From the NCBI GenBank assembly GCA_004352715.1, contig SCFE01000112.1, forward strand, positions 468,080-532,079: 64,000 bases of DNA. Reading direction: 5' to 3'. The translations under genes were made by a program, and so were the position numbers. The notes beneath the pieces are model-generated. The model did not search any database. It saw nothing but the letters and a program-made list of their open reading frames with translations, and had not been told where the DNA came from. Positions 1 through 10,697 of this stretch are shown piece by piece. The stretch is from Hofstenia miamia. Taxonomy: Eukaryota > Xenacoelomorpha > Acoela. Every line of letters begins with the position of its first letter. Position 1 is the first letter of the stretch.

Positions 1-548
1 GGTACACATAATAATTGCAAAAATAAGTCAAAAATATAATTTACTGCTCTATTAGAGTGCAAATATTTTCGAAACACTTAAATTTTTTAACACCTTTGTC
101 TATGTCAATCAGAGTTGAAGGCGGGACGTGGTTTCAAGCCCATTAACTCAAACCAAGAACAGCCTGGTCCGTTGCAATTGGTAATATTTAGGCTCAGGCC
201 CGGCCCGTCATATCCAAAACCATTATAGGATTTTAGTAAATAAAAATATTAAACATATAATTGAAAATACTAAAATGAAAACATTTTTGCATCAACTGCA
301 CCTTTTAACAATAAAATTAACTCGTGATAGCATCAAAAGTGATCGGCTTCAAATAAGGATGTGTCCACTGCTGGAAAAGTTTTTTAATGGAAATTTTTCA
401 ATTGTTAATAGTTGTATTGTAGTTTCAATAATAAATATATGTTTACGGTGCATCATATAAAAATGTTACGAACGTATGGAGCATTCTTCTCGCAAATGTG
501 CAAATAAAACCGAATGTATTGTAAGTAATTTAAAGTTTACGCTGGGAC
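1..548. other. Non-coding flank, no gene seen
   Basis: AT-rich sequence without a convincing exon. The small open frames have no family resemblance and no splice context. A short G+C-rich patch near 180-215 (GGCCCGGCCCGTC) recurs near 3245, so it is probably the end of an old dispersed repeat, but I could not find a matching opposite end. Confidence 0.5.
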
Positions 549-794
549 CAGTGCCGCGTTTAGGATTTTTAAAACGGAGGAGGGGGCTGACACACATTTT
601 TACAGAAAAAATTTGCAAAAAAAATGTTTTTTGAACAAAAATATGCTTATACAAAACGCAATCGTGTTTTTAGCAGCAAATCGATTGATACCCTCTTGAA
701 TTAATGTGAACTATTTTCAATTTTGAGGAAAAGGGAACATTTTTTTAATGTTCGCAGTTAGCCCCAAAGGGGGCTGGGGGCGCTCGCGCCACTG
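549..794. mobile_element. hAT-type miniature element (MITE) with perfect 8-bp target duplication
   Basis: The element begins CAGTGCCGCG and ends CGCGCCACTG, a terminal inverted repeat with one mismatch. It is bounded by the identical 8-mer GCTGGGAC at 541-548 and 795-802. CAG...CTG ends with an 8-bp target duplication are diagnostic of the hAT superfamily. At 246 bp with no open frame it is non-autonomous. The G-rich text just inside both ends (GGAGGAGGGGGCTGA and GGGGGCTGGGGGCG) is subterminal repeat. The perfect duplication suggests a fairly recent insertion. Confidence 0.88.
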
Positions 795-1663
795 GCTGGG
801 ACAGTTAAAGTATAAACGAAATTGATTGGCGCTTGCTATTCCTAAAAAAAATTCTGAATTAATTGTAGTTATTGTCGCCGTGGATTTACTTTTTGATGTA
901 TAGATTAGTCATTGAATATCATAGTTGATATAATATTTTAATATAGAATGTATATTTTTTGAACAATTCTAGGCAAGTTGATCAGAAATTTCGCACCCTG
1001 CCCCACTTCATTCATAATTTTAGGGCCCAAGCTCGGCCGTGGTCCGGCCCGGTTACAACTCTGACGCAAATATTCATTAACTATTACCAGGAGCATAGGG
1101 AAGATACTAAATTCACCTGGTTTATATAGTTTTAATACAGGTAGTTTAAAAACTGTGCTAGTCACCTTTTGACCTCTTTGCTACGTTGCATTCATTCCAA
1201 TATTATTTTATTTGAACTTTTTAAAAATATCTTTGCATAGCTTAATAGATTTTACGAAAACGAAGCATATATGACCTGATTGAAGGATTGTGATACAATA
1301 AAACTAAAATAGTTAATCTAAAAAGGCGTAATTTAAAAGACTGACCTCATATAGTGAGCATAATAATCCTACAGTTGATACGAGTGCACGCTGTATTGGC
1401 ACTCGAACTACTCTATATTGATAACGTGTTTGTTGTGGCCAGTGTGCGCTTTGCAAACGATAATGCGGAGGAAATAATATCGCTTCATGCAATTTATTTA
1501 ATATAACCGTTTAAGCATATTCGAATGTTGTTTATGACTGTAAATACATTCCCAATAATACTTTTCAGTTATGACGAAGCGATTTCACCTTGTGGGTTGT
1601 CCTGGGCTATTGATTAATCAGGCCCAGTGGCGTACGTAGGTTTTCAAAATGGATTTTGATTGG
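795..1663. other. Non-coding, with a lone hAT-like end near 1625
   Basis: No gene is visible. At 1625-1640 the sequence CAGTGGCGTACGTAGG looks like one terminus of a hAT-type element, but no matching opposite end was found nearby. It directly abuts the piggyBac relic that follows. Confidence 0.4.
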
Positions 1664-2120
1664 TTAACACTAGACGTACCAAACGTGTCAAAATTGACTC
1701 AAATTAAAATTCTGTTTACTTGCGTATGCATTCTTTAAAAACAATAGCAAGTATATACACCTCCAAAAATATCGATAATCTATTTGAATTTCAATTTGGT
1801 AAAATTTTTTTCATTCTTTTACATAATTTTTTAATTGAAATGCTACATGTTAACCTTTGGTGTTTTTACACATAGCAATTAGTGACTTTTCTTTATCTGA
1901 CTCATACAAATGGTATAATTGTGAAACCTTAGCATATGTTTCCAACAATTTAAAGTTCGAACATTATTATTCGTAGCACATTTTGTGCAGATTTGGGTTT
2001 TATGTTCATTGCAAAATGCAAACTGCATTCAAACACTTTCCACAAGCAATGTTACACTTTCTGTTCTTTTTCCGTTCACATAAATAGCAACGCCAATGGG
2101 TTTCTAAGTTGATAACACCA
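1664..2120 (-). pseudogene. piggyBac transposon relic: terminal repeat and Cys-rich C-terminus of the transposase
   Basis: At 1664-1667 the piggyBac target TTAA is followed by CACTAGACGTACC, with GTGTCAAAATTGAC a little further in, the style of terminus seen in piggyBac elements. On the minus strand, 2120-2006 encodes a Cys-rich tail with the pattern CYLC, then KCNIAC, GKC and VC before a stop. That matches the zinc-binding C-terminal domain of piggyBac transposases, although the final His position reads Gln. The rest of the transposase and the other terminus are not recognisable, so this is a truncated fossil. Confidence 0.6.
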
Positions 2121-2326
2121 GGGTTTCATCACTTCTATTGTTGAAATGTTGACTTGTATGTAAATTAGTTATGTGTTATTTCATAGTCTATAAGATCCAA
2201 AGGTATCTTCACTTTATTGGTCAAGGGACCAATACTTTAAAAATTTCTCCAAATCCATATATTAGCAATAATAAATTGCCTTAAATAATAAGTTCTAAAA
2301 ACACCTTAAATGCATGTTACACAACA

Positions 2327-2599
2327 TTGACTGATTATTTCTTTGAAATATGCATGCATTATAATATAATATATATATATAATTATATTCGTGAGCTAGG
2401 TAACGAAGATCTTCAGCACGACATTTCATATGTAGCTGAGTTCTTCTGCCGTAAGTGTCCCGAACTGCCTGTTCTTGATGTCAGTAATGATCAATTGAAT
2501 CCCTATGCTGTATATATTTTAGAAAGATCAGGTGGTCCATTGCAAATTCCAACAGAAGAAGTCAGGCTTTCAACTTGCTTTTGTGAATCTAATAAATAG
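2327..2599 (+). pseudogene. Unrecognised open frame, possibly a transposase fragment
   Basis: A 90-codon open frame has its more protein-like part in the second half (DISYVAEFFCRKC..., then GGPLQIPTEEVRL). This loosely recalls the region of P-element/THAP-type transposases where a Cys-containing stretch is followed by a GGL-x-x-P motif, but the match is too weak to assign. There is no splice context and the first 20 codons are low-complexity TA repeat, so the annotated start is unlikely to be real. It could also be chance coding. Confidence 0.25.
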
Positions 2600-4186
2600 C
2601 TACGTCTACCTAAATTAGTTTTGCTGTTTGTGTATACTTATTCATTTCATAAATTTACATTTATTGGATCAACGAATTTATATACTAAATTGGCGAACAT
2701 TCTTCTAAATAATTGGATAGCTTTTTCGAACGTCAGCAATGCAGAGAATGTAAAAAAAACATCTGTGGTACAAATATTCAAAGATATCCTCTGGATTTTG
2801 CCAAAATGAATTAAACATATTCAAGATCACAAAACAGGTAAACAAAATAGAAGAAGTTGGTGATACTTTTTTCTCAAAAACTCAAAATAAAATTTAGTAA
2901 ATTGCGCATTGAGGAGTATCAAAGCATACATTTACAGGTTTTCAACCGGTTTTCAAAATAATGGACCGGCCGAATTCAGTCGGCAAGCCTGTTACCAGTC
3001 TGCAAAATCCTGACCAGCTGCAACTGTGGTCTATATATTTGGAAATACATTGAATTGAAATACAAAAAATGATCAATTACTTAATTTTGTATCTAATCGT
3101 AGAAAATTTCTCGGATTTACAGGACCACAATGCTTGAGGGGTGAACTGGACAGGAGCACTACCACCTCTGCTAATCAGTGGCGTTGTTAATAACAATGGG
3201 GCGCTTTTTTGGCCGTGATAGTCATGGGGCGAAAATTTAGGCATACGCCCGGCCCGTCCCATTTAAATGAATGCAAACTCGGCCCATTCTTATAATTTCC
3301 CTTCATTGTCGGTTTGCTCCATCAGAATGTGATATGATAGATCCTTCTAATGTAATCTAAAGACTGAAATTGAAGATTCTAAATTGAAACTTAGAAAAGT
3401 ATATGATACTAATGTAAAATTTCCAAAATGTAAATTGTATTTTTAAACTTTATAGTCCTAACTCATATAAAAGTCAAATTATTTGCGTGCACTGTTACGG
3501 AATAGCCAGTTTTTTAAAATTCGGCTGGCCTGGTCCGTCCATGTCCATCTCTACCGCCGCCTTTGTAATGGATAGTAATTTTAATGCAGTCAAGATTATA
3601 ATTACAGTAGGTCGTGATGTAGTCCAGGACTGAAAACTTAATCCGAGATTACTGACATAAGTTAGAAGTGCTATAGACCATCGCATAAGTTTAAAATTCC
3701 ATGTTACAAATCTTTCTATATATCACTCGACAATCTGTTAATAATTTTGCGCAATATAACTTAAAATTAAATATTAATATTTTTATTATATTTAAATATC
3801 AATCTAGGAAAGAACATAAAAATTACTATTGACAAACGTGAAACCAGTTTTCGAAAGTATGAATTCTTGTATTCATGAAATATTGTTTATACTCAGTGAT
3901 AACTAAGCGTCATATTTATGATTCAATGTAATTTTTATACACACTTTTATAATCAATTGATAACAGAGTTAATAGTTGTTGATTTTAGCTATTGAATTCA
4001 TAAGCAAAATAAAATTATTTGATTTTTATCCAAATTTTTAGTAAAATTTTTGCAAAACATTCCCAACTGATTTGTTATCGTACAATCAAATCACTCGGTT
4101 CTAATCATCACATAAATTGAAACTATCTATATTTATCATTGATAGTAATAAGTTTGTATTTTAAACAACAGCCTCCATATGTTACA

Positions 4187-4200
<14 letters not shown>
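2600..4200. other. Non-coding, old repeat fragments
   Basis: No exon could be supported. G+C-rich scraps at 2960-3000, 3240-3260 (CCCGGCCCGTCCC) and 3525-3545 (GGCTGGCCTGGTCCGTCC) interrupt otherwise AT-rich DNA and are probably ends of decayed hAT-like elements. None could be paired. Confidence 0.4.
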
Positions 4201-4217
<17 letters not shown>

Positions 4218-4400
4218 NTTTGACAAGTCTGATACATTATAATATAGTAAACAACAAGAATGGTTTGTAAGTTTTACAACTATAGTTATAAGAGCTACAA
4301 ACCATTCTAACTGTGAGTTATATTATAATGGCTATTATTGAAATTTCATTATAAAGCATATGGGACTGGCACAGAGTGAGTNTATATATATATATATATG
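4189..4400. repeat. TA microsatellite interrupted by an N-bounded duplicated filler
   Basis: A (TA)n tract is broken by a single N at 4218, followed by 163 bases (4219-4381), another single N at 4382 and more TA. The 163 bases reappear unchanged at 5189-5351, including the right end of the hAT-like element there. This is most simply a small contig placed in a microsatellite gap by the assembler, not a real duplication. Confidence 0.75.
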
Positions 4401-4881
4401 TTTTGCAAAGGGTCTAGATTTTCGAATTATAGCTGTTGAAGTATATCGCACCTTTACACGTCTTAAAATGTGGACTATCAAAAAATTATCGACTCAATTA
4501 ATTTTTTTGCAAACAGCAGTATTTTAAACAACTAAAATCAACTGCGAACTTTTGTATATACATTAATTTCCCTCGAAGCTAGCATTGATCTTGAAACATT
4601 ACGAGTAGAATATTCAACTTTGAATGATTAATCGCTTAGGTCCGAAAACTTGCCTGCTGGCTGCCTTTATAACAACGACTCGATATGTCAGTCGCAAAAT
4701 GTAAATCAATATAAAATTTGAATCAGTGATGTGGCGTTGCTAGAATTTTCTGCTAAGGCCATCAGTAAGTAATAGAAGAAAAGAATTTTCTCAACGTCAG
4801 TTCATATGGTTTTTTCAATTTTCTATCAATTTTTGTTAATACACAGAGAAGCGCAGACACATGTATGCACAATAAATATTA

Positions 4882-5201
4882 CAGTTATCAACGAGCCGGC
4901 ATTTCCAAGTTAGGCTCGGCTCGGCTCGGCTCGCAACATAAAATCTTTGAATGAGGCTCGTTTTAGCTCGGTATTTTTTTAAAAAATATTGTGCTCAAAG
5001 AATTTTTTACATAGCTCTTCCTATTATTTAATAAACATTTCTTAAATAAGAAATATCTCAATAATCAAATTAACAAGCAGAACTATAAACTCGCTTTGCC
5101 TAAAATAGGCTCGTTTTGGGCTCGTTGTATATCAAGTACTGTGCTCAAGCTCGGCTCGGCTCGGCTCGGCTCGTTAGAAGCTCGGCTCTTTGACAAGTCT
5201 G
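4882..5201 (-). mobile_element. hAT-like MITE, GAGCC-rich family, copy 1 (reverse orientation)
   Basis: This is one of four related elements in the window. It starts CAGTTATCAACGAGCCGG and ends with the complement of the family terminus (TTGACAAGTCTG). Subterminal GGCTC/GAGCC repeats flank an AT-rich core. The 8-mers outside the ends (AAATATTA and ATACATTA) agree at 6 of 8 positions, consistent with an aged hAT target duplication. No open reading frame. Confidence 0.75.
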
Positions 5202-5870
5202 ATACATTATAATATAGTAAACAACAAGAATGGTTTGTAAGTTTTACAACTATAGTTATAAGAGCTACAAACCATTCTAACTGTGAGTTATATTATAATG
5301 GCTATTATTGAAATTTCATTATAAAGCATATGGGACTGGCACAGAGTGAGTGAGATTGTATGGCAGAGATGGACCTGTGGACCGAAAATTGAGTTGTGCG
5401 GATCCTTAAATTTTTTGCAAAGCACAAATAGCGCTGTATTTTGAAACGTTCTAGAATTGTTGACAAAAATCAAAATTTATGAAATATATATAATAAAATA
5501 GATAGGCCCTAATAAATCAACTTCTAAGTCTACCACTTTCTCAATAGAAATTCTGGTATCAGGACTCAATAACTGTCTAAAATTATGTATAGTTACAATG
5601 ATTTCCCAATACAAGTTACTCCATTTTCATAACGAGCTTGAGAATGTCAGCTTAACACAATTGACAATATTCACTTATACAAGTTCAATTTACAGACGCT
5701 AGTTGGCGCTTACATTATTAACGGCATTTGTTTTAAACTACAATGTAGATGCCTCAATATACCTCATTCTGAATGTATTTATTTTTAATTGGTTTGCGTT
5801 GGTATTCTTTAGGATGTCAACTATGTCCGTAATATTGAGATATTGTAGGGGCTTTGAAACTGTTAACGTA

Positions 5871-6541
5871 AGGGGATGCTACACTGACGATTTTTGTCCA
5901 AACGTTTGTCAGGATTTTTGTTTACTACATCTCGGATTTTCGTCCAAACTTTTATCAGGACTTTAGTGTACTACACAGTGTTGACCAGTTAAATTAATTT
6001 AACTATTTTTCACCAGTTAAACTATTTTCATTTAATTTAACTGAATAGTTTAACTATTTACAAATTGAGACTGAAAGAATAAGTAAGAGATTGTCTGCAT
6101 AAAAAATGCTTAGCCCGTTGGCAATAAAAACAGAATTTCTTCAATGCTTCAGAATTATTTAACTATTCAGAATTAAAGTAAAATATAACAAACGATAATC
6201 GGTGAAATTCTAAAATCACATCAAACAATTTCGAATGAAATTTTATCATCGTATCCAACCATTATCAAATGAGTTTTCAAGTTTTCAATTTTCAGTCGAT
6301 TTTTACGATTTTTAGTCAAATATGATGCTTTTAAAAAACTTCGTTTTCATTTTAACTAAATAGTTAATAGTTAAACTATTGAAATGAATTAATTTAACTT
6401 TAACTATAACTAATTGGTTAAACTATAGTTAAACTATTAGTTTAATTGGTCATCACTGGTACTACATTGGGGATTTTTGTTTAAACAAAACTGGACAAAA
6501 GTTTTGACAAAATTCGATAGTGTAGCACCCTCCTCCCCTTT
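5871..6541. mobile_element. Outer inverted-repeat element hosting a nested hAT MITE
   Basis: The left arm begins AGGGGATGCTACACT followed by GTCCAAACGTTTGTC. The right arm is its inverted counterpart (AGTGTAGCACCCTCC...CCCCT). The left arm also contains a second, direct copy of the roughly 50-base unit (5922-5975). Before the inner element inserted, the whole was under 200 bp and non-coding. I could not settle the superfamily or the target-site duplication. Confidence 0.6.
5976..6458. mobile_element. Nested hAT MITE with perfect 8-bp target duplication
   Basis: The element is bounded by CAGTGTTGACCAGTTAA and the inverted counterpart TTAATTGGTCATCACTG. The identical 8-mer GTACTACA lies at 5968-5975 and 6459-6466. 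Arms rich in TTAAACTATT can pair over a long distance, so the 483 bp could fold into an extended hairpin. It carries no gene. The insertion splits the outer element at 5871-6541, so it is the younger of the two. Confidence 0.9.
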
Positions 6542-7612
6542 AGTTTCATGTTCCTTGAGTCTTTTGCGGATACGACATAATCCTCGCCACATTTGCATTA
6601 AATTTTATTAATTTCATTGAATTTATTGGATAATTCATTTGGTGATTTTATGATCAACTTATTGCATTAAGATCGTCAACATTATATATGAATTTTGCTT
6701 TTTCCTTAATGGTATTCATCTTTCTCATTTGATTCATTAGATCTATTGTTTGTACTATAACTTAAATTGGATTTTAAGTACATATTTCATTTCTTTGTTC
6801 CTATATTTTCGTAATTGCACCTTCAATCTCATTATAAAAAATTTTCTGTAATGTGCATTTTTGATTTTCTAATTGTGTAAGATAAACATGTTTTATACTT
6901 ATTTTAATGATTATTGTAATATTTGAATGCATTAAAAATATTTGAAAACAATACATTTTAAACTAACATTGATAATATTTAACTCAAATTAATAAAAACA
7001 ATAGACAAAAACAATTTTTTACTTGAACTTTTCATACAAAAAACTTCAAATTTTCCACATGAAAAACAGGTGGATTATTTTTTACAAAATAATTCACTGG
7101 ATATTTGATTTTGGATGTCCTTGAACTTCTATAAAATGTTGTTTCTATTTTAGTGAAATGGCAGCCAAGTGCCTCTTCAATTAATCGTAATGTTTTGGGG
7201 CAAAATCATGGCGGGAGGGTGTGAGAGTTACTCTGCAGGATATGATATTCACAAACTCTTGTAAAGTTCATTCTTTTTGATGATATTTTTTTGCATTGAA
7301 AAATGAAATTACTTTCACGTACTTCTTATCCTGTTGACCATGAATAATTGCACTTAGGCTTACGCAATTTTAGAAACTTCGATTTCATCAATAATATTTA
7401 CTATGTAATTTTCATGTTAAATTTACTGTACCATGTGATAGTTACATATATTAACTTGTTACTCATAAAATAGTTGAGATGAGAACTAGTACACATGCAT
7501 GCTCTCCATTCATATTTATAAGCTTCATCAACAGTGCAAAAAGTTGGTTTAAAAATTGTGTGTATTGTGCGATTTTTGTATTAAGTTTGCGAAAGTGCGC
7601 TGAAATAAGCAT
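6542..7612. other. AT-rich non-coding DNA
   Basis: No exon, RNA gene or clear element end is recognisable in this kilobase. Confidence 0.5.
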
Positions 7613-8199
7613 TTATATGCTTGCATACACTAAGCTATTTGCTTCTGTGACACTCCTAGCATCTATCTTCTCCAACACTTTATTGACCTTTGCTGTCTCT
7701 ATTGCTAGCTTGCTTTTCTTGACTCCTCTTGGAACTGGCAACCTAGTTCTCTTACCTATTTCTTCCTTCATCTTTTCCTTGATTGCTGCTTCAGTTTCTG
7801 CGTCCAATGATTCTACTGCTTCCATCACTTCTGTCCCAACATCTATCACTTCATCTTCCCTTTGCTTAGCCTGTTCAATTCTCTTTTCCCCTTACTCTCA
7901 TCCAACTTTCACACTTGCCCTGCAAGCCTCTGCTCTGTAACTTCTAATCTCACTCTTGCCTTCCTCCATTCTTCCAACATTCTCTTCCTGTAACCCCTCT
8001 CATCTGGCCTGCTTCTTCTGTAACACTCCAATGCTGTCCTGTTCTGCTCATCTGTCCACTTATGCCGTTGTCCATTGGTCTGTGTGGATCCTATATTGCC
8101 ACTTCTCGAGTCCACACTCCTGATTGTGGAGTCCGCCTGTTGTCCGAAGATTCTTAGCACCCTGTGACCATTGAAGACTGAGGGCCTTTGCTCTTTCAT
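7613..8199 (-). pseudogene. N-terminal ORF fragment of an RLE-type non-LTR retrotransposon
   Basis: Two adjacent minus-strand frames (8199-7909, then 7849-7613 after a frame break) read as one degraded protein. The first carries the motif RHKWTDEQNRTALECYRRS followed by RGYRKRM, which I recognise as a recurrent feature upstream of the reverse transcriptase in retrotransposons of the R4/NeSL group of invertebrates. The second has an acidic stretch and then basic RTRLPVPRGVKKSK, ending near SVTEANSLVYA, where the element is cut off. The reverse-transcriptase part is absent here. The 3' pieces at 49.2-53.9 kb belong to the same general class but are on the other strand, so they are not the continuation. 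Confidence 0.65.
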
Positions 8200-8229
8200 G
8201 ACTTGTCATCAGTGTTTGATTTTGTGTTT

Positions 8230-8395
8230 GATTTTGGACTCACATTGTCCTAGGAAATTGCCAACCAAGGCTTTAGAGTGCTTCCTATCCTGTGAACTAA
8301 GTCATCCAGGTTTGTAACCACGATCACAGTTGCTTAACCTCAGTTTACCAATCTGCGTCTTTACCAACTGGGCTCCCTGCCCACATTGTTATTAT
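8230..8395 (-). repeat. 5S-rRNA-like stretch upstream of the retrotransposon ORF
   Basis: On the minus strand, just upstream of the ORF fragment, the sequence contains GGTTAAGCAACTGTGATC, then GTGGTTACAAACCTGGATG, then ACAGGATAGG. Order and spacing resemble the internal control region of 5S rRNA (the TTAAGCA, GGTTAGTACTTGGATGGG and CCTGGGAATA blocks). It is too short and divergent to be a 5S gene. It is either the 5' untranslated promoter region of the retrotransposon or a 5S-derived SINE. A GTTATTATTATTATTAAT tract (8389-8406) lies on its upstream side. Confidence 0.5.
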
Positions 8396-8878
8396 TATTA
8401 TTAATATTTTGTTATATTTTCTTTAGGAAGGTCTAATAGATTAGTTAGTTTAAACACTAAGGTGAAATTCGCAAAGCAACTGATTTTGTAACTTTTGCTT
8501 TTTTAATTTAATATGGACTTCAACCTTTCTTTACAACTACAGTGTTGCTGATAATCAGTGGCATAGCTTGAAAATTTTCTAAGAGGGACTAGGATTCTTG
8601 ACATAGAGGTGAGTGCAGAGCATTGATCATTTGACTGAATTTCAAACAAATATAACTAGACGAATATCATTTCAGTGCAGACCTGAACAACTTTATTAAC
8701 AACTGTTAAAATAAATCACGAATTCTTAACTTTGCTTAAAGGTAGTACCCACTTTTGTTCATGTTATATATTATTGACATTGATGATTTAGTCAAAACTC
8801 CAATGTGCAGTAAATTTAATTTCATATAATTGTTCTTGATATAGCAATCTGTATGTAAGTCCCTACGACTGCTGGGTA

Positions 8879-9224
8879 CAGCGGTGTCCGTGGGTCATGC
8901 AGATCACGGGTCAAATGGGTCACTAATTTTGCAAGGTCGCGTAGGTTGCGGGTGTTATTTCGCATGACTAACGAAAAATTTACTGAAAAATCATATTCTG
9001 AACGGCGGCTCATCAAAATAATCATTTCAAAAATTAAGTTAAATTATTGAAAGGTGAAACTAACCTAATTTAAATGTTTGATTGACACAAAGCTCTAACA
9101 ATCAATCAGGTTTGCCGGGGAGGGGGCGCGGGTCATTCAGATCACGGGTCCTAGGTCAGAAATGAGTGGGTCGCGGGTCGTGGAGGGTCACGGGTAAAGT
9201 ACAACTGACCCGCAGACACCCCTG
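8879..9224. mobile_element. hAT MITE rich in GGGTCA repeats
   Basis: The ends pair as CAGCGGTGTCCGTGGGTCA (left) and the complement of the right end, CAGGGGTGTCTGCGGGTCA, with three mismatches. The GTGTC sequence after CAG is common among hAT termini. Subterminal copies of GGGTCA/CGGGTC flank an AT-rich core. The 8-bp flanks (GCTGGGTA and ACTGGTGA) match only partly, so the target duplication is uncertain. No open frame; 346 bp. Confidence 0.65.
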
Positions 9225-9931
9225 ACTGGTGACAGATCAATGTTTCTCATTTTAAATAGATTAATATTTAATTCATTCACATGAAAAAGGTATATATCAT
9301 CTTTCAAGCAGAATTCAGAAAATTCTTTAAGTTTTCAATATTTTCAGAGATATTTTTGCCATGGTCAACAAGTATTTTATCTTCTATTTAATAATTTTTC
9401 TTGATATATATATATATATATATATATTATACAAATAAATACAAATGCGTTAAGAGCTGATAGTCAGAATTAACAACCTGTGTTGCATACTAAACAGATA
9501 CCAAGATTCCCGTGGATCGAATATTTTTTATCAATAGCCAGTCCAACAGACAAAAACTTACATTAATTGATGCTATAAATGATCCACAAGATCAGAAGGT
9601 CAAGAAATCCATTCAAGATGAAATAGGCCTTCAAAACAAAAGCTAATTGTTAAAAGGAACATCTCTATGTACATTGAGAAATGCAAGGGATTTGCTTAAT
9701 TCTAGAGTTCCCCATTCAAAATAAAGAAATGGGTTTTACATACAAATTCTTTTATTGGCCCGAACCGATTTGCACAACAAAATGGTTGAGTTTATTTTTA
9801 AAGTTCTTTTTCAGCAATTTTTGATCCATGGGTATCCATAACATAATTTTTCTTATCTATATCCAGTGAATTATATAAATAGATGTGATCGATCTATAAT
9901 TAAATTTAGATTTAGAGCAACCTTAAAATAT

Positions 9932-9967
<36 letters not shown>
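9225..9967. other. Non-coding with TA microsatellites
   Basis: No exon could be supported. TA dinucleotide tracts lie near 9403-9427 and 9941-9967. The second is the insertion site of the next element. Confidence 0.5.
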
Positions 9968-9968
<1 letters not shown>

Positions 9969-10228
9969 TGGCGCTGGGTATTTTTCAGGAAATATTTACT
10001 GGCCCCTAGTACACTTTCTGGCCCTGGGTATATGGGTTTTGAAAAAGTCCGAGTTCGGGCCCAATTTTTTGTACATAATCTCATATGGGGTCCTTATTAA
10101 CAGATCTATCAAAAAAATTAGGGTAATTTTTTTTAGGCCTCACATGGTCACCTGGCGCTGGGTACAGGGGTTTTTGCTTGAAACTGGCACTGGGTACAAA
10201 ACGAAAAAACTCACATACCCAGCGCCAG
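9968..10228. mobile_element. Short inverted-repeat element with internal CTGGCGCTGGGTA subrepeats
   Basis: It sits inside a TA microsatellite. The left end TTGGCGCTGGGTA and the inverted right end CTGGCGCTGGGTA form the terminal repeat, each next to a TA that could be the target duplication. Degenerate copies of the same 13-mer recur inside (near 10001, 10019, 10153 and 10187). That is unusual for a miniature element and leaves little unique core. 261 bp, no gene. Confidence 0.65.
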
Positions 10229-10697
10229 TATATATATATATATATATATGCATTTTAAATTTTAACTCCTCACTCCTCAATAATCATATTTAATTTAGGT
10301 CAAAATTGATGTTGTCAAAAGCAGTTATCCTTCTTTTTGGGATCTTGGAATAGGCCACTGTAACAATTTATCATAAACGATGTGCAGATAATAATATCAA
10401 CTTTTAAGTAGTATGAAAGTAAGGTAAAAGTGAATACTTCGTGAGAATTTAACCGTCTCAGCATAAATATATGTCCTCCCTACTCAGTTAAAATCAAGTA
10501 AGAAAAATTATTTCAATAAATCATAAGTAAGCATAAATAAAAAGTAAGCATGTAAATAATAAAAAAGTAGAAAGACATGAAGCGCAGCTACAAAGTTAAA
10601 TTTTAATAGAGGAAGCGTTCACCGCTTAAAATTGTGAAGAGGAGTTCACCTTGACGCTCCATTCTACGCCCCTGCCAGCAATTGTAACAAGTATTGA
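10229..10697. other. Non-coding DNA
   Basis: A TA tract is followed by AT-rich sequence with no supported gene, up to the left end of the piggyBac relic. Confidence 0.5.

Noticed and set aside
7479-7940. 153-codon plus-strand frame rich in Ser, Thr and Leu
   Set aside because: It is the antisense of the retrotransposon ORF at 7613-8199, which has recognisable motifs on the minus strand.
8280-8395. A tRNA or tRNA-derived SINE on the minus strand (GAGCCCAGTTGGTAAAG resembles an A box)
   Set aside because: No clover-leaf or good B box follows. The downstream blocks align better with the 5S rRNA internal control region.
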